From Pseudofrankia saprophytica (GTDB lineage Bacteria; Actinomycetota; Actinomycetes; Frankiales; Frankiaceae): a stretch of 64,000 nucleotides of DNA. Shown here in pieces: positions 24,795 through 34,012 of the stretch. Location of the stretch: assembly GCF_000235425.2 (NCBI RefSeq), contig NZ_KI912266.1, positions 3,787,671 to 3,851,670 of the forward strand, in the 5' to 3' direction. The position numbers and the translations under genes are program-made. Under the pieces are notes generated by a model. The model was given only the letters and a program-made list of their open reading frames with translations, was not told the origin of the DNA and ran no database searches. Within the stretch, counting starts at the first letter, position 1; each line of letters begins with the position of its first letter.

Positions 24795-25712
24795 TCACTG
24801 CCATTTTCCCTGGACGTAGCGGGCGGGGCGTGCCAGCGACGAGGCACTGGTCTCGAAGGAGCGCTGGCTCGGGTTCTCGGCGGCGGTCCCCTCGCGGGCG
24901 CCGTCCGGGCCGACGGTGACCACCCGCCGCTCGTCGCCCACCTGGAGCTCGACCTCGACGCGCCAGCGGCAGTCGCAGGTCGCGGTCGTCACGGCGAGCA
25001 GGAACGAGCCGCTCGTGCCCGGGGCCAGCACGCTCGCCGGCCCGGCGGGCGCGGGCACGACCACGCGGGCTCCGGCGGCCGCCAGGACCAGGTCGAGGTC
25101 GATGCTGGTCACCGGCCCCGCCAGGCCGGGCGGCCCGGAGCAGGTGAGCAGGAGGCCCTGCCTGGGGTCCTTGGACAGGCCGTCGATGTGCGGGGTGAAC
25201 CCGACCACCTGGACGGTCTCGTCGGCGCCCGCCGTGAGGCCCAGCTGGACCGGCGTGGTGTCGGCCGGCACGGCGCCGAGCGACGCGGCCCAGGCGGCCC
25301 GGCCGTAGCAGTCGTCCCGGCCCCCCGGCGGCGCCGGCGGCACACCCGCGTCGTCGCCGAGCACATAGCTCGCGACGCGCGGGGTGCGAGCCGCGCCCAG
25401 CACCATCTGGTCCGAGTCGGTCTGGATCGTGACGGTGTACGGGGTGGCGCAGCCCCGGTGGAAGGTGTGGCAGGCCCAGCCGCGTGCCCGGTCGCCGGCC
25501 GGCGTGGCGGTGAGCGTGACCGTTCCCGCGGCCACCAGCACGACGGCCACGCCGGCGCCGGTCAGGATCCGGGCCCGCCGCCGCCCCCGGCCAGGCGGTG
25601 GCTCGGCTGCCCGCCGGCTGGCGACGGCATGCCTGCCGGCCCGGCCGGCCGACTCCTCGCCCAGGGTCGGTCCGTCCCCACCGGGCCCCCGCCGCTTGCG
25701 CCAACGCGCCAT
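24795..25712 (-). CDS. Hypothetical single-span membrane protein
   Basis: A 305-residue protein of unknown function. The first 48 residues are strongly basic (Arg-rich, cytoplasmic), one hydrophobic segment follows (ILTGAGVAVVLVAAGTVTL), and the rest is an extracytoplasmic domain with six cysteines, including a CDCRW pair, that may be disulphide-bonded. No catalytic motif is seen. It lies 44 bases upstream of ppc on the same strand and may share its transcript. Confidence 0.75.
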   Translation of the reverse strand: MARWRKRRGPGGDGPTLGEESAGRAGRHAVASRRAAEPPPGRGRRRARILTGAGVAVVLVAAGTVTLTATPAGDRARGWACHTFHRGCATPYTVTIQTDSDQMVLGAARTPRVASYVLGDDAGVPPAPPGGRDDCYGRAAWAASLGAVPADTTPVQLGLTAGADETVQVVGFTPHIDGLSKDPRQGLLLTCSGPPGLAGPVTSIDLDLVLAAAGARVVVPAPAGPASVLAPGTSGSFLLAVTTATCDCRWRVEVELQVGDERRVVTVGPDGAREGTAAENPSQRSFETSASSLARPARYVQGKWQ

Positions 25713-25960
25713 CCCGGTCCCGCTTCCCCGCCGTCAAATCAGGACAAAGGTCCACGACCAGCATGTCCGGGTGGCAGGCGTGCCCGCCGCCGGTTTCGCC
25801 GCCAAGTCACGCCGTTGGGCGAGTCCAGTCGAGATAGACGGACCGTTGGGGGAGTGGCCATTCCTCTGACGTCTCCTCATATCCGCGGGATTTCCACGAG
25901 GAGGCGGTGGCATATCCCGCGGAGGAGGGCGGCGCAGGACGACGTCGGTACGGGGTGACG

Positions 25961-26815
25961 TCAGCGCTTGACGAGCAGGTGGGGCGGCGGCGGGCCGAGA
26001 CGTCCACGGAGAAAGTCGAGAAGCCCGCGCAGGCGTCCTTCGAGATTCCAGTACGGGCCGCGCCTGGCCGGCACGACCACCCCCGACGAGAGGTGCCACA
26101 ACGCGACACAGAAACGAATGAACGCGTGGTAGCGGCCGGAGTGCTCCCGAACGAGCAGCAGGGTGTTGCGAAGCTGCAGGTAGTCGATGGCCGCGGAGGC
26201 CGAGCCGACGTACGGGTTCTTGACCATCGCGCCCCGCACGAGTCCGGACTCCCAGCCGGCCGCCTTCGCCCGCAGCGCGAGGTCGGCCTCCTCGCAGTAG
26301 GCGAAGTAGCGCTCGTCGAAGATCCCGACCTCGTCGAGGCAGGCGCGCCGGGCGAGCATCAACGTGCCGTGCGGGTGGCCGACCGTCTCCCAGCCGTCGT
26401 CGACGCTGGCGGGCACGAGGATCCCGCCGAAGTAGGGGTCGATGACCGGCGTCATCCCGTCGCCGACGTCGGCGCACGCCAACCCTGCTCGTGGCCGCTG
26501 CGCGAGCACGCCCAGCATGTGGCTCAGGCAGGTGGGCTCGGGAAGCGCGTCGTGCGGCGCGAGCACCACCCACTCGCCCGCGTCCTTGTCGGCGAGGAAC
26601 GCGCGGTAGCCCACGTTGGCCGCCGGGCCGAACCCCAGGTTGCCGCCGGCGAGCACGACCGCGACGTCGGCTGCCTCCACCGGAGGGACGACGACTGACC
26701 CGTTGTCGACGATCGTGATCGTGACAGGAATGTCCTGCGCGCGGAACGCGTCGATCGTGTCGACGAGTCTTTCCGGCTGGTCGCGGTGGACGATGACGAC
26801 CGAGAGAGGCTGCAC
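25961..26815 (-). CDS. Glycosyltransferase family 2 (rhamnosyltransferase-like)
   Basis: An approximately 284-residue GT-A glycosyltransferase. It starts PLSVVIVHRDQP, has VTITIVDNGS, GGNLGFGPAANVGYRAFL, the acidic site in VVLAPHDALP, MLARRACLDEVGIFDERYFAYCEEADLALRAKAAGW and a basic C-terminal region. The EEADL and NLGFG motifs are usual for rhamnosyl/cell-wall-sugar transferases. TTG 26818 and GTG 26815 are adjacent starts, neither with a clear ribosome-binding site. It is not linked to a polysaccharide cluster here. It lacks the PqqD domain of the enzyme at 16001. Confidence 0.9.
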   Translation of the reverse strand: MQPLSVVIVHRDQPERLVDTIDAFRAQDIPVTITIVDNGSVVVPPVEAADVAVVLAGGNLGFGPAANVGYRAFLADKDAGEWVVLAPHDALPEPTCLSHMLGVLAQRPRAGLACADVGDGMTPVIDPYFGGILVPASVDDGWETVGHPHGTLMLARRACLDEVGIFDERYFAYCEEADLALRAKAAGWESGLVRGAMVKNPYVGSASAAIDYLQLRNTLLLVREHSGRYHAFIRFCVALWHLSSGVVVPARRGPYWNLEGRLRGLLDFLRGRLGPPPPHLLVKR

Positions 26816-27003
26816 CAACCAGTGCTACACCAGTAGGCGGACGACGCGCGAAGTCTGGGCCGGCGATGTCGATCTCATGGGCCACCCGTCGACCGCGGTT
26901 GCGCGGACGCGTTCTCGGGTGACAGCCACCGGTCCGGGGCCGAGCTCCGCCGCCCGGCCCCGAGCTCCGCCGCCCGGCTCACCCGAGCTGGCTGCCCGGC
27001 CGT

Positions 27004-27384
27004 TCACGAGCGCCCACAGAATGAGTGAAGTGGACGTCCGGGCCGGCGGGGCGGCGCTGTGCAGGATGCCGTGCCCGCGCCCTTCAGCGGCGTCACCCGA
27101 GGCAGGCGGCCCGAGCGGGATCGAGACCCGGTGGCGGGGCCCTCCTCGATGAGTGCCTCGGCGACCAGCCCGGCGATCGTCTCCGCGGCCGCCGCGCTCT
27201 GCGCGTCACCGATCGCCAGGCCATGGAAGCGGAACAAGCAGTAGAACAGGTCCTCGCGGAAGCCCGACGCCTCCGGGTCGTGATGACCGCACACCACTCC
27301 CGGCCGACCCTCCGGCAAGGAGACGGCCAGCCGGCGAGCGGGCTCCGGGCGTTCCCCGCAGACCACGCATTTTCCAAAGATCAT
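27004..27384 (-). CDS. Small putative zinc-binding protein
   Basis: A 126-residue hypothetical protein. Residues 1-45 hold CVVCGE and VVCGHHD, a Cys-x2-Cys plus Cys-x-His-His arrangement that could bind zinc. A helical DAQSAAAAETIAGLVAEALIEE stretch follows and the tail is basic and non-conserved. ATG 27384 follows GGGGGT in an AT-rich spot; the frame is open further to 27459. Function not recognised. It is divergent from the SGNH hydrolase. Confidence 0.5.
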   Translation of the reverse strand: MIFGKCVVCGERPEPARRLAVSLPEGRPGVVCGHHDPEASGFREDLFYCLFRFHGLAIGDAQSAAAAETIAGLVAEALIEEGPATGSRSRSGRLPRVTPLKGAGTASCTAPPRRPGRPLHSFCGRS

Positions 27385-27562
27385 ATTCTTTTTACCCCCG
27401 TTGCGGCCCGTCAGTGCCACCGGGGCATCATGACATACGAGAACGGATGAGCTGGGCATTCAGGCGTATCGGCCACGGTGCGTGTCGGGAGACAGCCGTC
27501 GGGCGACGGTCCCCCGAGGGCGTCCGGCCGCGCCGTCGGCGCACCGGACGGAGGAGGCGACT

Positions 27563-28366
27563 GTGCGCTACGTCGCGATCGGGGACAGCTTCACCGAGGG
27601 CGTCGGCGACGAGCTGGACGACGGCGGTCCTCGCGGCTGGGCCGATCTCGTGGCGGCCGGGCTCGCCGCGCACCACCACCCGGCGCAGGTCTGGTACGCG
27701 AACCTCGCCATCCGCGGCCGGCTGCTCGAACCGATCGTCCACGGGCAGCTCGACGCCGCCCTCGCCCTCGACCCGGCTCCGACGATCCTGACGCTCAACG
27801 GCGGCGGAAACGACATGATGCGCCCCGGCGCCGACGTCGCCCGCCTGAGCGCCCTGACCGCCGAGGCCGTCGACCGGTGCCTGGAGGCGGGCGTCACGCC
27901 GGTCGTGCTCGCCGGCGCCGACCCGTCCAACCGGCTCCCCTTCGGCCGGACGCTGCACCGGCGCGCCGCCGAGCTGACCGACGCGGCCGCCGAGATCGCC
28001 CGCGCCCGCGGCGCGCTGTTCGTCAACGTCTTCGCCGACACGGAGATCCGCGAGGCGCGCTACTGGTCCGAGGACCGGCTTCATCTCAACTCGCTCGGTC
28101 ACCACCGGGCCGCGCGCCTCGTCCTGGCCGCCCTCGGCGTCGAGGTGCCCGAGTCGCTGCCGGCCGACGGCGCACTGACCCGATCCGGCCGTCTCGCCGA
28201 CGCCGGCTACTACTGGCGCCACGTCCGCCCCTGGGTGGCGCGACGCCTCACCGGCCGCTCCTCCGGCGACGGCCGGGACGCGAAGCACCAGGCGTGGGCC
28301 CTGGTGCCACCCCCGCCTCCGTCCTCGCCCCCGCTGACGGACGCCCCGGGGCCTGAGGCTGGCTGA
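27563..28366 (+). CDS. SGNH/GDSL-family hydrolase
   Basis: A 267-residue esterase/lipase-type enzyme. Block I is VAIGDSFTEG near the N-terminus (nucleophile Ser), block III is LNGGGNDMM, and block V is DRLHLNSLGHH with Asp and His of the triad. No signal peptide is present, so it should be cytoplasmic. GTG 27563 is supported by GGAGGAGG five bases upstream; the longer ORF from 27482 adds non-conserved residues. The C-terminus is Pro-rich and disordered. Substrate unknown. Confidence 0.92.
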   Translation: MRYVAIGDSFTEGVGDELDDGGPRGWADLVAAGLAAHHHPAQVWYANLAIRGRLLEPIVHGQLDAALALDPAPTILTLNGGGNDMMRPGADVARLSALTAEAVDRCLEAGVTPVVLAGADPSNRLPFGRTLHRRAAELTDAAAEIARARGALFVNVFADTEIREARYWSEDRLHLNSLGHHRAARLVLAALGVEVPESLPADGALTRSGRLADAGYYWRHVRPWVARRLTGRSSGDGRDAKHQAWALVPPPPPSSPPLTDAPGPEAG

Positions 28367-28601
28367 TCACCGCCTCGCCGGCCGTTCGTGGTCAAGGTGA
28401 GCTGCGAGAACGACCAAGCGTCTGCACGGGGCCGAGATCCGCGCGGGTCGCGAGGTGGGCCGATCTGGCGGGGTCGGGTGGATGTTCGGGTGGACCGGCT
28501 CGGCTGGCGATGCCCGTCCGAAGGGGACTTTCATCCTTTTTTATGGGCTCGCGTTCGGTTGGCGGTGCCAGCTCGGGGCACGCGTTTGGTAGAGCTGCGG
28601 C

Positions 28602-29855
28602 GTGCTCCGAGGTACGCCTTTGGGGGTAATGATGCCAAAAACGGCCTTCGGGCCGCCTGTGACGGTGCTGGAACCGGACAAAAGTGTGTCAGTCCTCCTT
28701 GACGTGGTTCGCCGCCATATGCACATGGACGTGGTGCTGCTCGGCATGTGGGAGGGCGATCTGCTCGTGATCCAGGTCGTCAGTGGAGATGGTGTCAGTT
28801 TCGGCTTAGCACCCGGCGTGACTCTCGATCTCGGCGAGGAGGTTCGCAGCGAGTCACAAACAGGGGACACCATTTCCGGAGACACCCGTTATGTCAGCGA
28901 CGCAATATCGCGGATCGCTGAGGAGCTTGGAATCGGCTCTTACATCACGATACGCACGCTTGACGCCGATGGTCAGCCTTATGGGCTGCTCAGCTGCCTC
29001 GCCCACCAACCGCGCCCTCGACTACACGAACGCGATCGCGCATTCATGGTCCTCGCGGTTGAGTTCCTGCGCGACGAGGTCATCGACCTGAAGCGCGTGT
29101 GGGAGGCGAGAAGCCGAGTGTCGCGGGCGGTCTGCGCGGTCCTCGATGCCGGCGGTCCGACGGTCGTATTCCAGCCGATCGTCCGGTTGGCGACCGGCGC
29201 CGTGGTCGGGGTAGAGGCGCTGTCGCGTTTTCCCGTCCAGTGCGATGACCGGCCCTGCAACACCGAGGACTGGTTCGCCGCCGCCAAGGTGGTCGACCTG
29301 GGCACCAACCTGGAGATGGCCGCGATCCACCGAGCCCTACGGGTGCTGCCGGAGCTTCCCGCGGAGGTGACGCTCGCGGTCAACGCCTCTCCCAGCGTGG
29401 TTGTCGAGGGGCTGCCTGGGGTCGTCTGCTCCCTGCCCGATCGCGGCCGCCTCGTCGTGGAAATCACCGAACACGAGAACTGCGTCGCCTGCCCCGGCTT
29501 CCTAGCTGCGGTCGGGTGCCTACGTGATCACGGAGTGCGCATCGCCGTCGACGACACGGGTGCCGGATACTCCGGCCTGGATCAACTCCTACAACTGCGG
29601 CCAGACATCATCAAGGTCGACTACGTCATCATCCGCGGCATGGATCACGACCCGGCCCGCCGCACGATCGCCGTCGGTCTGGTCCGACTGACCGAGGAAA
29701 TCGGCGGAACGGTCATCGCAGAAGGCATCGAAACCACCGCCGAACGCAAAGCCGCGATCACAGCCGGCATCCCCTACGGCCAGGGCTACCTTCTCGGTAA
29801 GCCCACAGCCTCGGCATCGGCGGCCTGCGTCCCCTACGCAACCAGAACGTCGTAG
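28602..29855 (+). CDS. GAF-EAL c-di-GMP phosphodiesterase
   Basis: A 417-residue protein: a GAF-like sensor at about 25-165 and an EAL domain at about 185-405. The EAL set is complete: EALSRF, the metal/general-base residues in LAVNAS, VEITEHE, AVDDTGAGYSG, IIKVDYV and VIAEGIET, and QGYLLGKP. It should therefore hydrolyse c-di-GMP to pGpG. A GAF input suggests control by a small ligand or redox state. No GGDEF domain is present. GTG 28602 is taken; ATG 28629/28632 are alternatives. Two structured GC-poor patches precede it (28530-28545). It lies at the edge of the accessory zone. Confidence 0.92.
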   Translation: MLRGTPLGVMMPKTAFGPPVTVLEPDKSVSVLLDVVRRHMHMDVVLLGMWEGDLLVIQVVSGDGVSFGLAPGVTLDLGEEVRSESQTGDTISGDTRYVSDAISRIAEELGIGSYITIRTLDADGQPYGLLSCLAHQPRPRLHERDRAFMVLAVEFLRDEVIDLKRVWEARSRVSRAVCAVLDAGGPTVVFQPIVRLATGAVVGVEALSRFPVQCDDRPCNTEDWFAAAKVVDLGTNLEMAAIHRALRVLPELPAEVTLAVNASPSVVVEGLPGVVCSLPDRGRLVVEITEHENCVACPGFLAAVGCLRDHGVRIAVDDTGAGYSGLDQLLQLRPDIIKVDYVIIRGMDHDPARRTIAVGLVRLTEEIGGTVIAEGIETTAERKAAITAGIPYGQGYLLGKPTASASAACVPYATRTS

Positions 29856-29865
29856 CGTGCGCCTG

Positions 29866-30153
29866 TCAGGTCAGTGAGCGAACATTCGCAACGTCGTACT
29901 CGGCCACAGATGCCGCGAGCATGGCGGCGCCCTGCTCCTCGCTCGGGCCGCTGCCGCGGAAGGCCTGGACGGCTTCCAGAGTCTCCCAACGCTCGAAGAT
30001 GTTGATCCGTGTCGCGTCGATCAGGTCGGCGCTCAGGGCGTAGTCAAGACAGCCCGGCGCCTGTCGTGCCTGCTCGATGGCGTCGACGCAGCCGGCGAGG
30101 TAGTGCTCTCGCTCGGCAGGGTCGACGAAGATCTGTCCCGCGACGATCACCAT
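29866..30153 (-). CDS. Antibiotic-biosynthesis-monooxygenase (ABM) domain protein
   Basis: A 95-residue ferredoxin-like-fold dimer protein of the ABM/YgiN type: MVIVAGQIFVDPAEREHYLAG, then APGCLDYALSADLIDATRINIFERWE with the usual FERWET edge strand. Such proteins are cofactor-free quinone monooxygenases or unknown small enzymes. ATG 30153 follows GAGGGGA. Its start abuts the dead recombinase on the other strand. Confidence 0.85.
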   Translation of the reverse strand: MVIVAGQIFVDPAEREHYLAGCVDAIEQARQAPGCLDYALSADLIDATRINIFERWETLEAVQAFRGSGPSEEQGAAMLAASVAEYDVANVRSLT

Positions 30154-30235
30154 GAAGTCCCCTCTCAAGCCCCGATGCTTCGACCGGCGTACAGAACAGA
30201 CTGCCCACGGCGCCGTGGCTCATCGCCGGGCGCCG

Positions 30236-30730
30236 AACCGGCCGGGTACTCGGCCTATCTGGCTGTATCTGCGGTTGTCGCGGTATCACCGTGATGGGCG
30301 GGATGCGATCGAGCGGCAGCGGATCGACCTGACGCGCAAGCTCGACGTCGCGGGCTGTTGGACGATCATCGGTGAGTACGTCGACAACGACTCCGGCAGC
30401 GCCTCGGCCGCCCGCAACCGCAAAGGCTGGCACGCGCTGAACACGGCGATCGACGCCGACCAGGCCACCGCGGTCGGGTTCTGGAGGCTGGACCGAACCA
30501 ACCGGATCACGGCGCGGTCTATCGAGTGAATCGCGCATTGCCAGGCGCAGCGGGTGATGTTGGTGTCGCATCAGGATTCGTCAAAGGAGTTGAACACGGC
30601 AACGGCCAGGGCGAAGCTGCTTTCTGGGATCAAGGCGTTGTTGGCCGAGGTCGAGACCGACACGATGGGTGAGCGGCAGCGCAGTGCGAAGCGGCACACC
30701 GCCGGACGTCTCGCATATAGGAAGGCATGC
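30236..30730 (+). pseudogene. Serine recombinase remnant
   Basis: The frame reads WLYLRLSRYHRDGRDAIERQ, with the catalytic-Ser motif YxRxS, then YVDNDSGSASAARNRKGW and VGFWRLDRTNRITARSIE, the serine-recombinase catalytic domain. An in-frame TGA at 30527-30529 interrupts it. The same frame resumes with MLVSHQDSSKELNTATARAK and ETDTMGERQRSAKRHTAGRL, which matches the end of that domain, then is lost at about 30730. The large recombinase and zinc-ribbon domains are missing. It marks a former integrative element beside the TIR-WD40 gene. Confidence 0.85.
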
Positions 30731-30838
30731 CATGACTACTCGGTACGTCCGCCATGGCCGTACCGTCTTGTCGTGGCTGGCGGTGGCGTGGGTTTAGACC
30801 AGGTCACATGTTCGCGAGACGGCGCGCTCGATTTCAGA

Positions 30839-32347
30839 TCAGTACATCTGCCAGAGCAGCGCCGTGCGGTCCCCGCCGCCGGTGGCGAGGATGTGTCCGT
30901 CGGCCGTGAACGCCACCGAATACACGGCGCCGGTGTGGCTGGCGGGGGGTTGGCCGATCTGCCGGGGGCGGGTGGGATCAGCCACGTCCCACAGCCGCAC
31001 CGTGCCGTCCCCACTGCCGGTGGCGAGGGCGTGTCCGTCGGCCGTGAACGCCACCGAATACACGGCGCCGGTGTGGCTGGCGGGGGGTTGGCCGATCCGC
31101 CGGGGGCGGGTGGCATCAGCCACGTCCCACAACTGCACCGTGCCGTCCCAGCTGCCGGTGGCGAGGGCGTGTCCGTCGGTCGCGAACGCCACCGACCGCA
31201 CGCCGCTGATGAAGCCAGTCAGGGGTTGGCCGATCTGCCGGGGGCGGGTGGAGTCAGCCACGTCCCACAGCCGCACTGTGCCATCCTCGCTGCCCGTGGC
31301 GAGCGTGTTTCCGTCGGCCGTGAACGCCACCGAATACACAGCGCTGGCGTGGCCGCTCAGGGGTTGGCCGATCTGCCGGGGGCGGATGGAGTCAGCCACG
31401 TCCCACAGCCGCACTGTGCCATCCTCGCTGCCGGTGGCGAGCGTGTTTCCGTCGGCCGTGAACGCCACCGACCGCACACCATTGGGGTGGCCAGTCAGGG
31501 GTTGGCCGATCTGCCGGGGGCGGGTGGGATCAGCCACGTCCCACAGCCGCACCGTGCCGTCCCCACTGCCGGTGGCGAGGGCGTGTCCGTCGGCCGCGAA
31601 CGCCACCGAATACACAGCGCGGGTGTGGCTGGCGAGGGGTTGGCCGATCTGCCGGGGGCGGGTGGGATCAGCCACGTCCCACAGCCGCACCGTGCCGTCC
31701 CCACTGCCGGTGGCGAGGGCGTGTCCGTCAGCCGCGAACGCCACCGACCATACGACGCCGGTGTGGCCAGTGAGAGGTTGGCGGACCCGCCTGGGCATGG
31801 CCAGTGGCTGGGCGGGCGCCTGCGGGGTAGGAGGGGGAAACGCGGGTTCGTCGATGGGTGGAGCATCCCGTGCGGGCACGGGGAAGGCGGGGGCAGCAGC
31901 GGGTTTGACTCGGCCGGCGATGGTCCCGCGGATCTGGTCGAGCAAGTAGCCGCGGGCATCGTCGGCGGACCGGTCGAACAGGTCGATGGACACGACTGCG
32001 CCGAGAAGACCCGGGCGACGGCAGTCCTCGACACGGATCGGGAGGAGTTTGCGGGCGAAACCATTGGGGTCAGCGGCCTGCACGGCCTGCCATTCCTGGC
32101 GGCCGTAGACCGAATTAAGGTAGGCGGCGGACAGGATCGCAATGGTCCGTTCCGAGTGTTGAACGCCTTCGTCCATGCGGAACTGCCAGTTCGTGCCAGC
32201 AACGAAGTCCCATGCCTGGATCAGGACTCGGTACCCGGCGTCCTCCAACTGCCAGGCCACCCACTCAGCCCAGGCCTGGTTATCGCGAGTATAGGAGACG
32301 AAAAAGTCCCACCCCTGCGACGTCAGCACGGCCCGCATGTCCCCCAT
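30839..32347 (-). CDS. TIR domain fused to seven WD40 repeats
   Basis: A 502-residue protein. Residues 10-150 form a TIR domain (GWDFFVSYTRDNQAWAEWVA, VLIQAWDFVAGTNW, and the likely NADase Glu in SVYGRQEW). Residues 150-190 are a Pro-rich linker. Residues 190-502 are seven WD40 blades built on a 46-residue unit with the core GDGTVRLWDV. Bacterial TIR proteins can cleave NAD+ or make cyclic ADP-ribose signals in antiphage defence, and WD40 propellers act as recognition platforms. The blades are nearly identical at DNA level (138-bp period), implying recent amplification. ATG 32347 is taken. A second TIR gene with a near-identical N-terminus begins at 63660. Confidence 0.93.
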   Translation of the reverse strand: MGDMRAVLTSQGWDFFVSYTRDNQAWAEWVAWQLEDAGYRVLIQAWDFVAGTNWQFRMDEGVQHSERTIAILSAAYLNSVYGRQEWQAVQAADPNGFARKLLPIRVEDCRRPGLLGAVVSIDLFDRSADDARGYLLDQIRGTIAGRVKPAAAPAFPVPARDAPPIDEPAFPPPTPQAPAQPLAMPRRVRQPLTGHTGVVWSVAFAADGHALATGSGDGTVRLWDVADPTRPRQIGQPLASHTRAVYSVAFAADGHALATGSGDGTVRLWDVADPTRPRQIGQPLTGHPNGVRSVAFTADGNTLATGSEDGTVRLWDVADSIRPRQIGQPLSGHASAVYSVAFTADGNTLATGSEDGTVRLWDVADSTRPRQIGQPLTGFISGVRSVAFATDGHALATGSWDGTVQLWDVADATRPRRIGQPPASHTGAVYSVAFTADGHALATGSGDGTVRLWDVADPTRPRQIGQPPASHTGAVYSVAFTADGHILATGGGDRTALLWQMY

Positions 32348-32831
32348 GGACCGATCTTCGCATTTACACCCGCACCGACGCCGAGCGGCCTGCGTCGGTG
32401 GGAGAACGAGCGATGACCATCACGCGAGTAGGGGGCAGTGGCAACGCCTAACCTGCATGTACCCGCTCGCTTGCTGATGCAAGCGGTCGGTCGGCGTGCA
32501 CGAGTCTAGCTGTCGTCCGGCTGGCAAAGGTGGAGGCTGCGCGCCCGACCTGGTCGGTCGCGCAGCCGTGCCTGGACGGTCGACAGCGGCCTTGCCCTTC
32601 ACAGCTCGGACGGAGCGGGGCTCCTCCGGCGGGCAGGCAAACTCCGCTTTGCCCCAGGGTTCTCGGCCAGGCAGGACCCGTCGACGTGGAGTCGTGTCGG
32701 TGGCAGGCGGCTGTACTCGGCGCCGACTTGCTCCGGTCCGCCAACGGCCAGTCTCCTGCTGTACCGATACGTTCCGTGTCTTCCCTGTTGAAAACTGGTC
32801 CATGGTGGATCCCTGTCGCAGCCACCCTGTG
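32348..32831. other. 484-bp spacer, no convincing gene
   Basis: Short open frames on both strands lack codon or family support. A hairpin with a 7-bp stem (CGCTTGC/GCAAGCG, 32468-32485) may terminate the leftward pentapeptide transcript. Otherwise nothing recognisable. Confidence 0.5.
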
Positions 32832-33962
32832 TCACCACCACGCCGGCCGCGTTACCCCCGACGGCAGGCGCGTCTCCGCGTCTCCGACCGCTACGTCCAC
32901 CTGCTCCTGCGTGAGGTTCACTACGCGGCTCAGGTCCACCCCGTGCAGCTGGGCGCCGGTCAGGTTGGCCCGATATGGCTGGGCATCGGTCAGATTCGCC
33001 CCATGCAACCGGGCGCCGGTGAGGTTCGCCCCGTGTAGCACGGCGCTGTACAGGACCGCCTCGTGCAGTTGGCCGTTGGTCAGGTTCGCCTCGTTCAGCT
33101 CGGCGGTACTCAGGTCCGCCCTTTCCAGCCGGGCGCTGGTCAGGTTCGCCCCGTGCAGCCGGGCGAAGGACAGGTCCGCCTGGTACAGATCGGCGTTGGT
33201 CAGGTTCGCCCCGTGCAGCCGGGCGCCGGTCAGGTTCGCGTAGAACAGCCGGGCATCCCTGAAATCGGCCTGACGTAGGTCGACGTCGCGCAGGTCACCG
33301 GAGGCGAGGTCGAGGCCCGTCAGGCTGGCGGGGCCGGTGAGGTCGGCGCCAGCGAGGTCCGCGCGGGGGATGCCGTCGCGGTAGGGCAGGCGTGCGAGGA
33401 CCTGGACTGCGGCGCGCATGTCGGCACCAGAACGCTCCGCCGGGCTGGCACCGGGCGAGGACGGGCGCAGTGCCGGGTCGCTGCTGCGGGTCCGCACGAA
33501 CGCCGAGAGCACCTCCACCACGGTCCGCTGGTCGCCCGGCGAGTCCACCGCGATCCGTTCCAGCGCGTAGATCCCCCCAAGCCGGATCCCGAGGTTGTCC
33601 GGCTCGTTGAGCAACTTCACCGCCTCCACGTACAACTCGCGCACGTGGGTGTTCGCGGTCGCGGCCCGTTCGCGAACATCGGCGGCCTCGTTCGCCCGCT
33701 TGGTTTCGGCGTTGGCCTGCCGCGTCTCGTCCAGCGCGATCAGCGCGCCCGCCACCGCAGTAAGCGCCGCAGCCGCGGTCAACAGGCCGCCCTGCAACGC
33801 GGCCCGAGCCTGAACAGCGCCATCGGAGCCGCCCGGGTACATCCGGACCGGCAAATGCCAGATCGCGACCACCGCGCCGATCGCACCCAACCCCGCAAGA
33901 CCGGCGATCGTCAGCAGCCAGCGGCGGCCAGAACGCCTCGCTGCTCCCCCGTTGTCGGTCAT
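32832..33962 (-). CDS. Membrane-anchored pentapeptide-repeat protein
   Basis: A 376-residue protein. Two hydrophobic helices lie near the N-terminus (LLTIAGLAGLGAIGAVVAIW and GGLLTAAAALTAVAGALIAL), then a coiled, charged stretch (ETRQANAETKRANEAADVRE), then the motif LGGIYALERIAVDSPGDQRTVVEVL. The C-terminal 150 residues are A(D/N)LXX pentapeptides forming a right-handed beta-helix. This architecture is common in Frankia and Streptomyces; the role is unknown and may be a signalling or defence scaffold. ATG 33962 begins the recognisable part; a start at 34037 is possible. Confidence 0.88.
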   Translation of the reverse strand: MTDNGGAARRSGRRWLLTIAGLAGLGAIGAVVAIWHLPVRMYPGGSDGAVQARAALQGGLLTAAAALTAVAGALIALDETRQANAETKRANEAADVRERAATANTHVRELYVEAVKLLNEPDNLGIRLGGIYALERIAVDSPGDQRTVVEVLSAFVRTRSSDPALRPSSPGASPAERSGADMRAAVQVLARLPYRDGIPRADLAGADLTGPASLTGLDLASGDLRDVDLRQADFRDARLFYANLTGARLHGANLTNADLYQADLSFARLHGANLTSARLERADLSTAELNEANLTNGQLHEAVLYSAVLHGANLTGARLHGANLTDAQPYRANLTGAQLHGVDLSRVVNLTQEQVDVAVGDAETRLPSGVTRPAWW

Positions 33963-34012
33963 GGGGAGGGTTGTACCGCTGCGCCGCTGACCGGTGGCGC
34001 GTAACGGCAAAG

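Noticed and set aside
22000-24819. 939-codon open frame antisense to PEP carboxylase
   Set aside because: A shadow of GC-biased third positions; its translation is low-complexity Arg/Gly/Val/Glu with no domain, whereas the opposite strand encodes a complete PEP carboxylase.
30864-32347. CRISPR-like regular repeats
   Set aside because: The 138-bp periodicity encodes WD40 blades in an intact frame; there are no short repeats with unique spacers.
32420-32825. Overlapping short frames in the spacer after the TIR-WD40 gene
   Set aside because: No ribosome-binding site, no domain and composition typical of noncoding GC-rich DNA.
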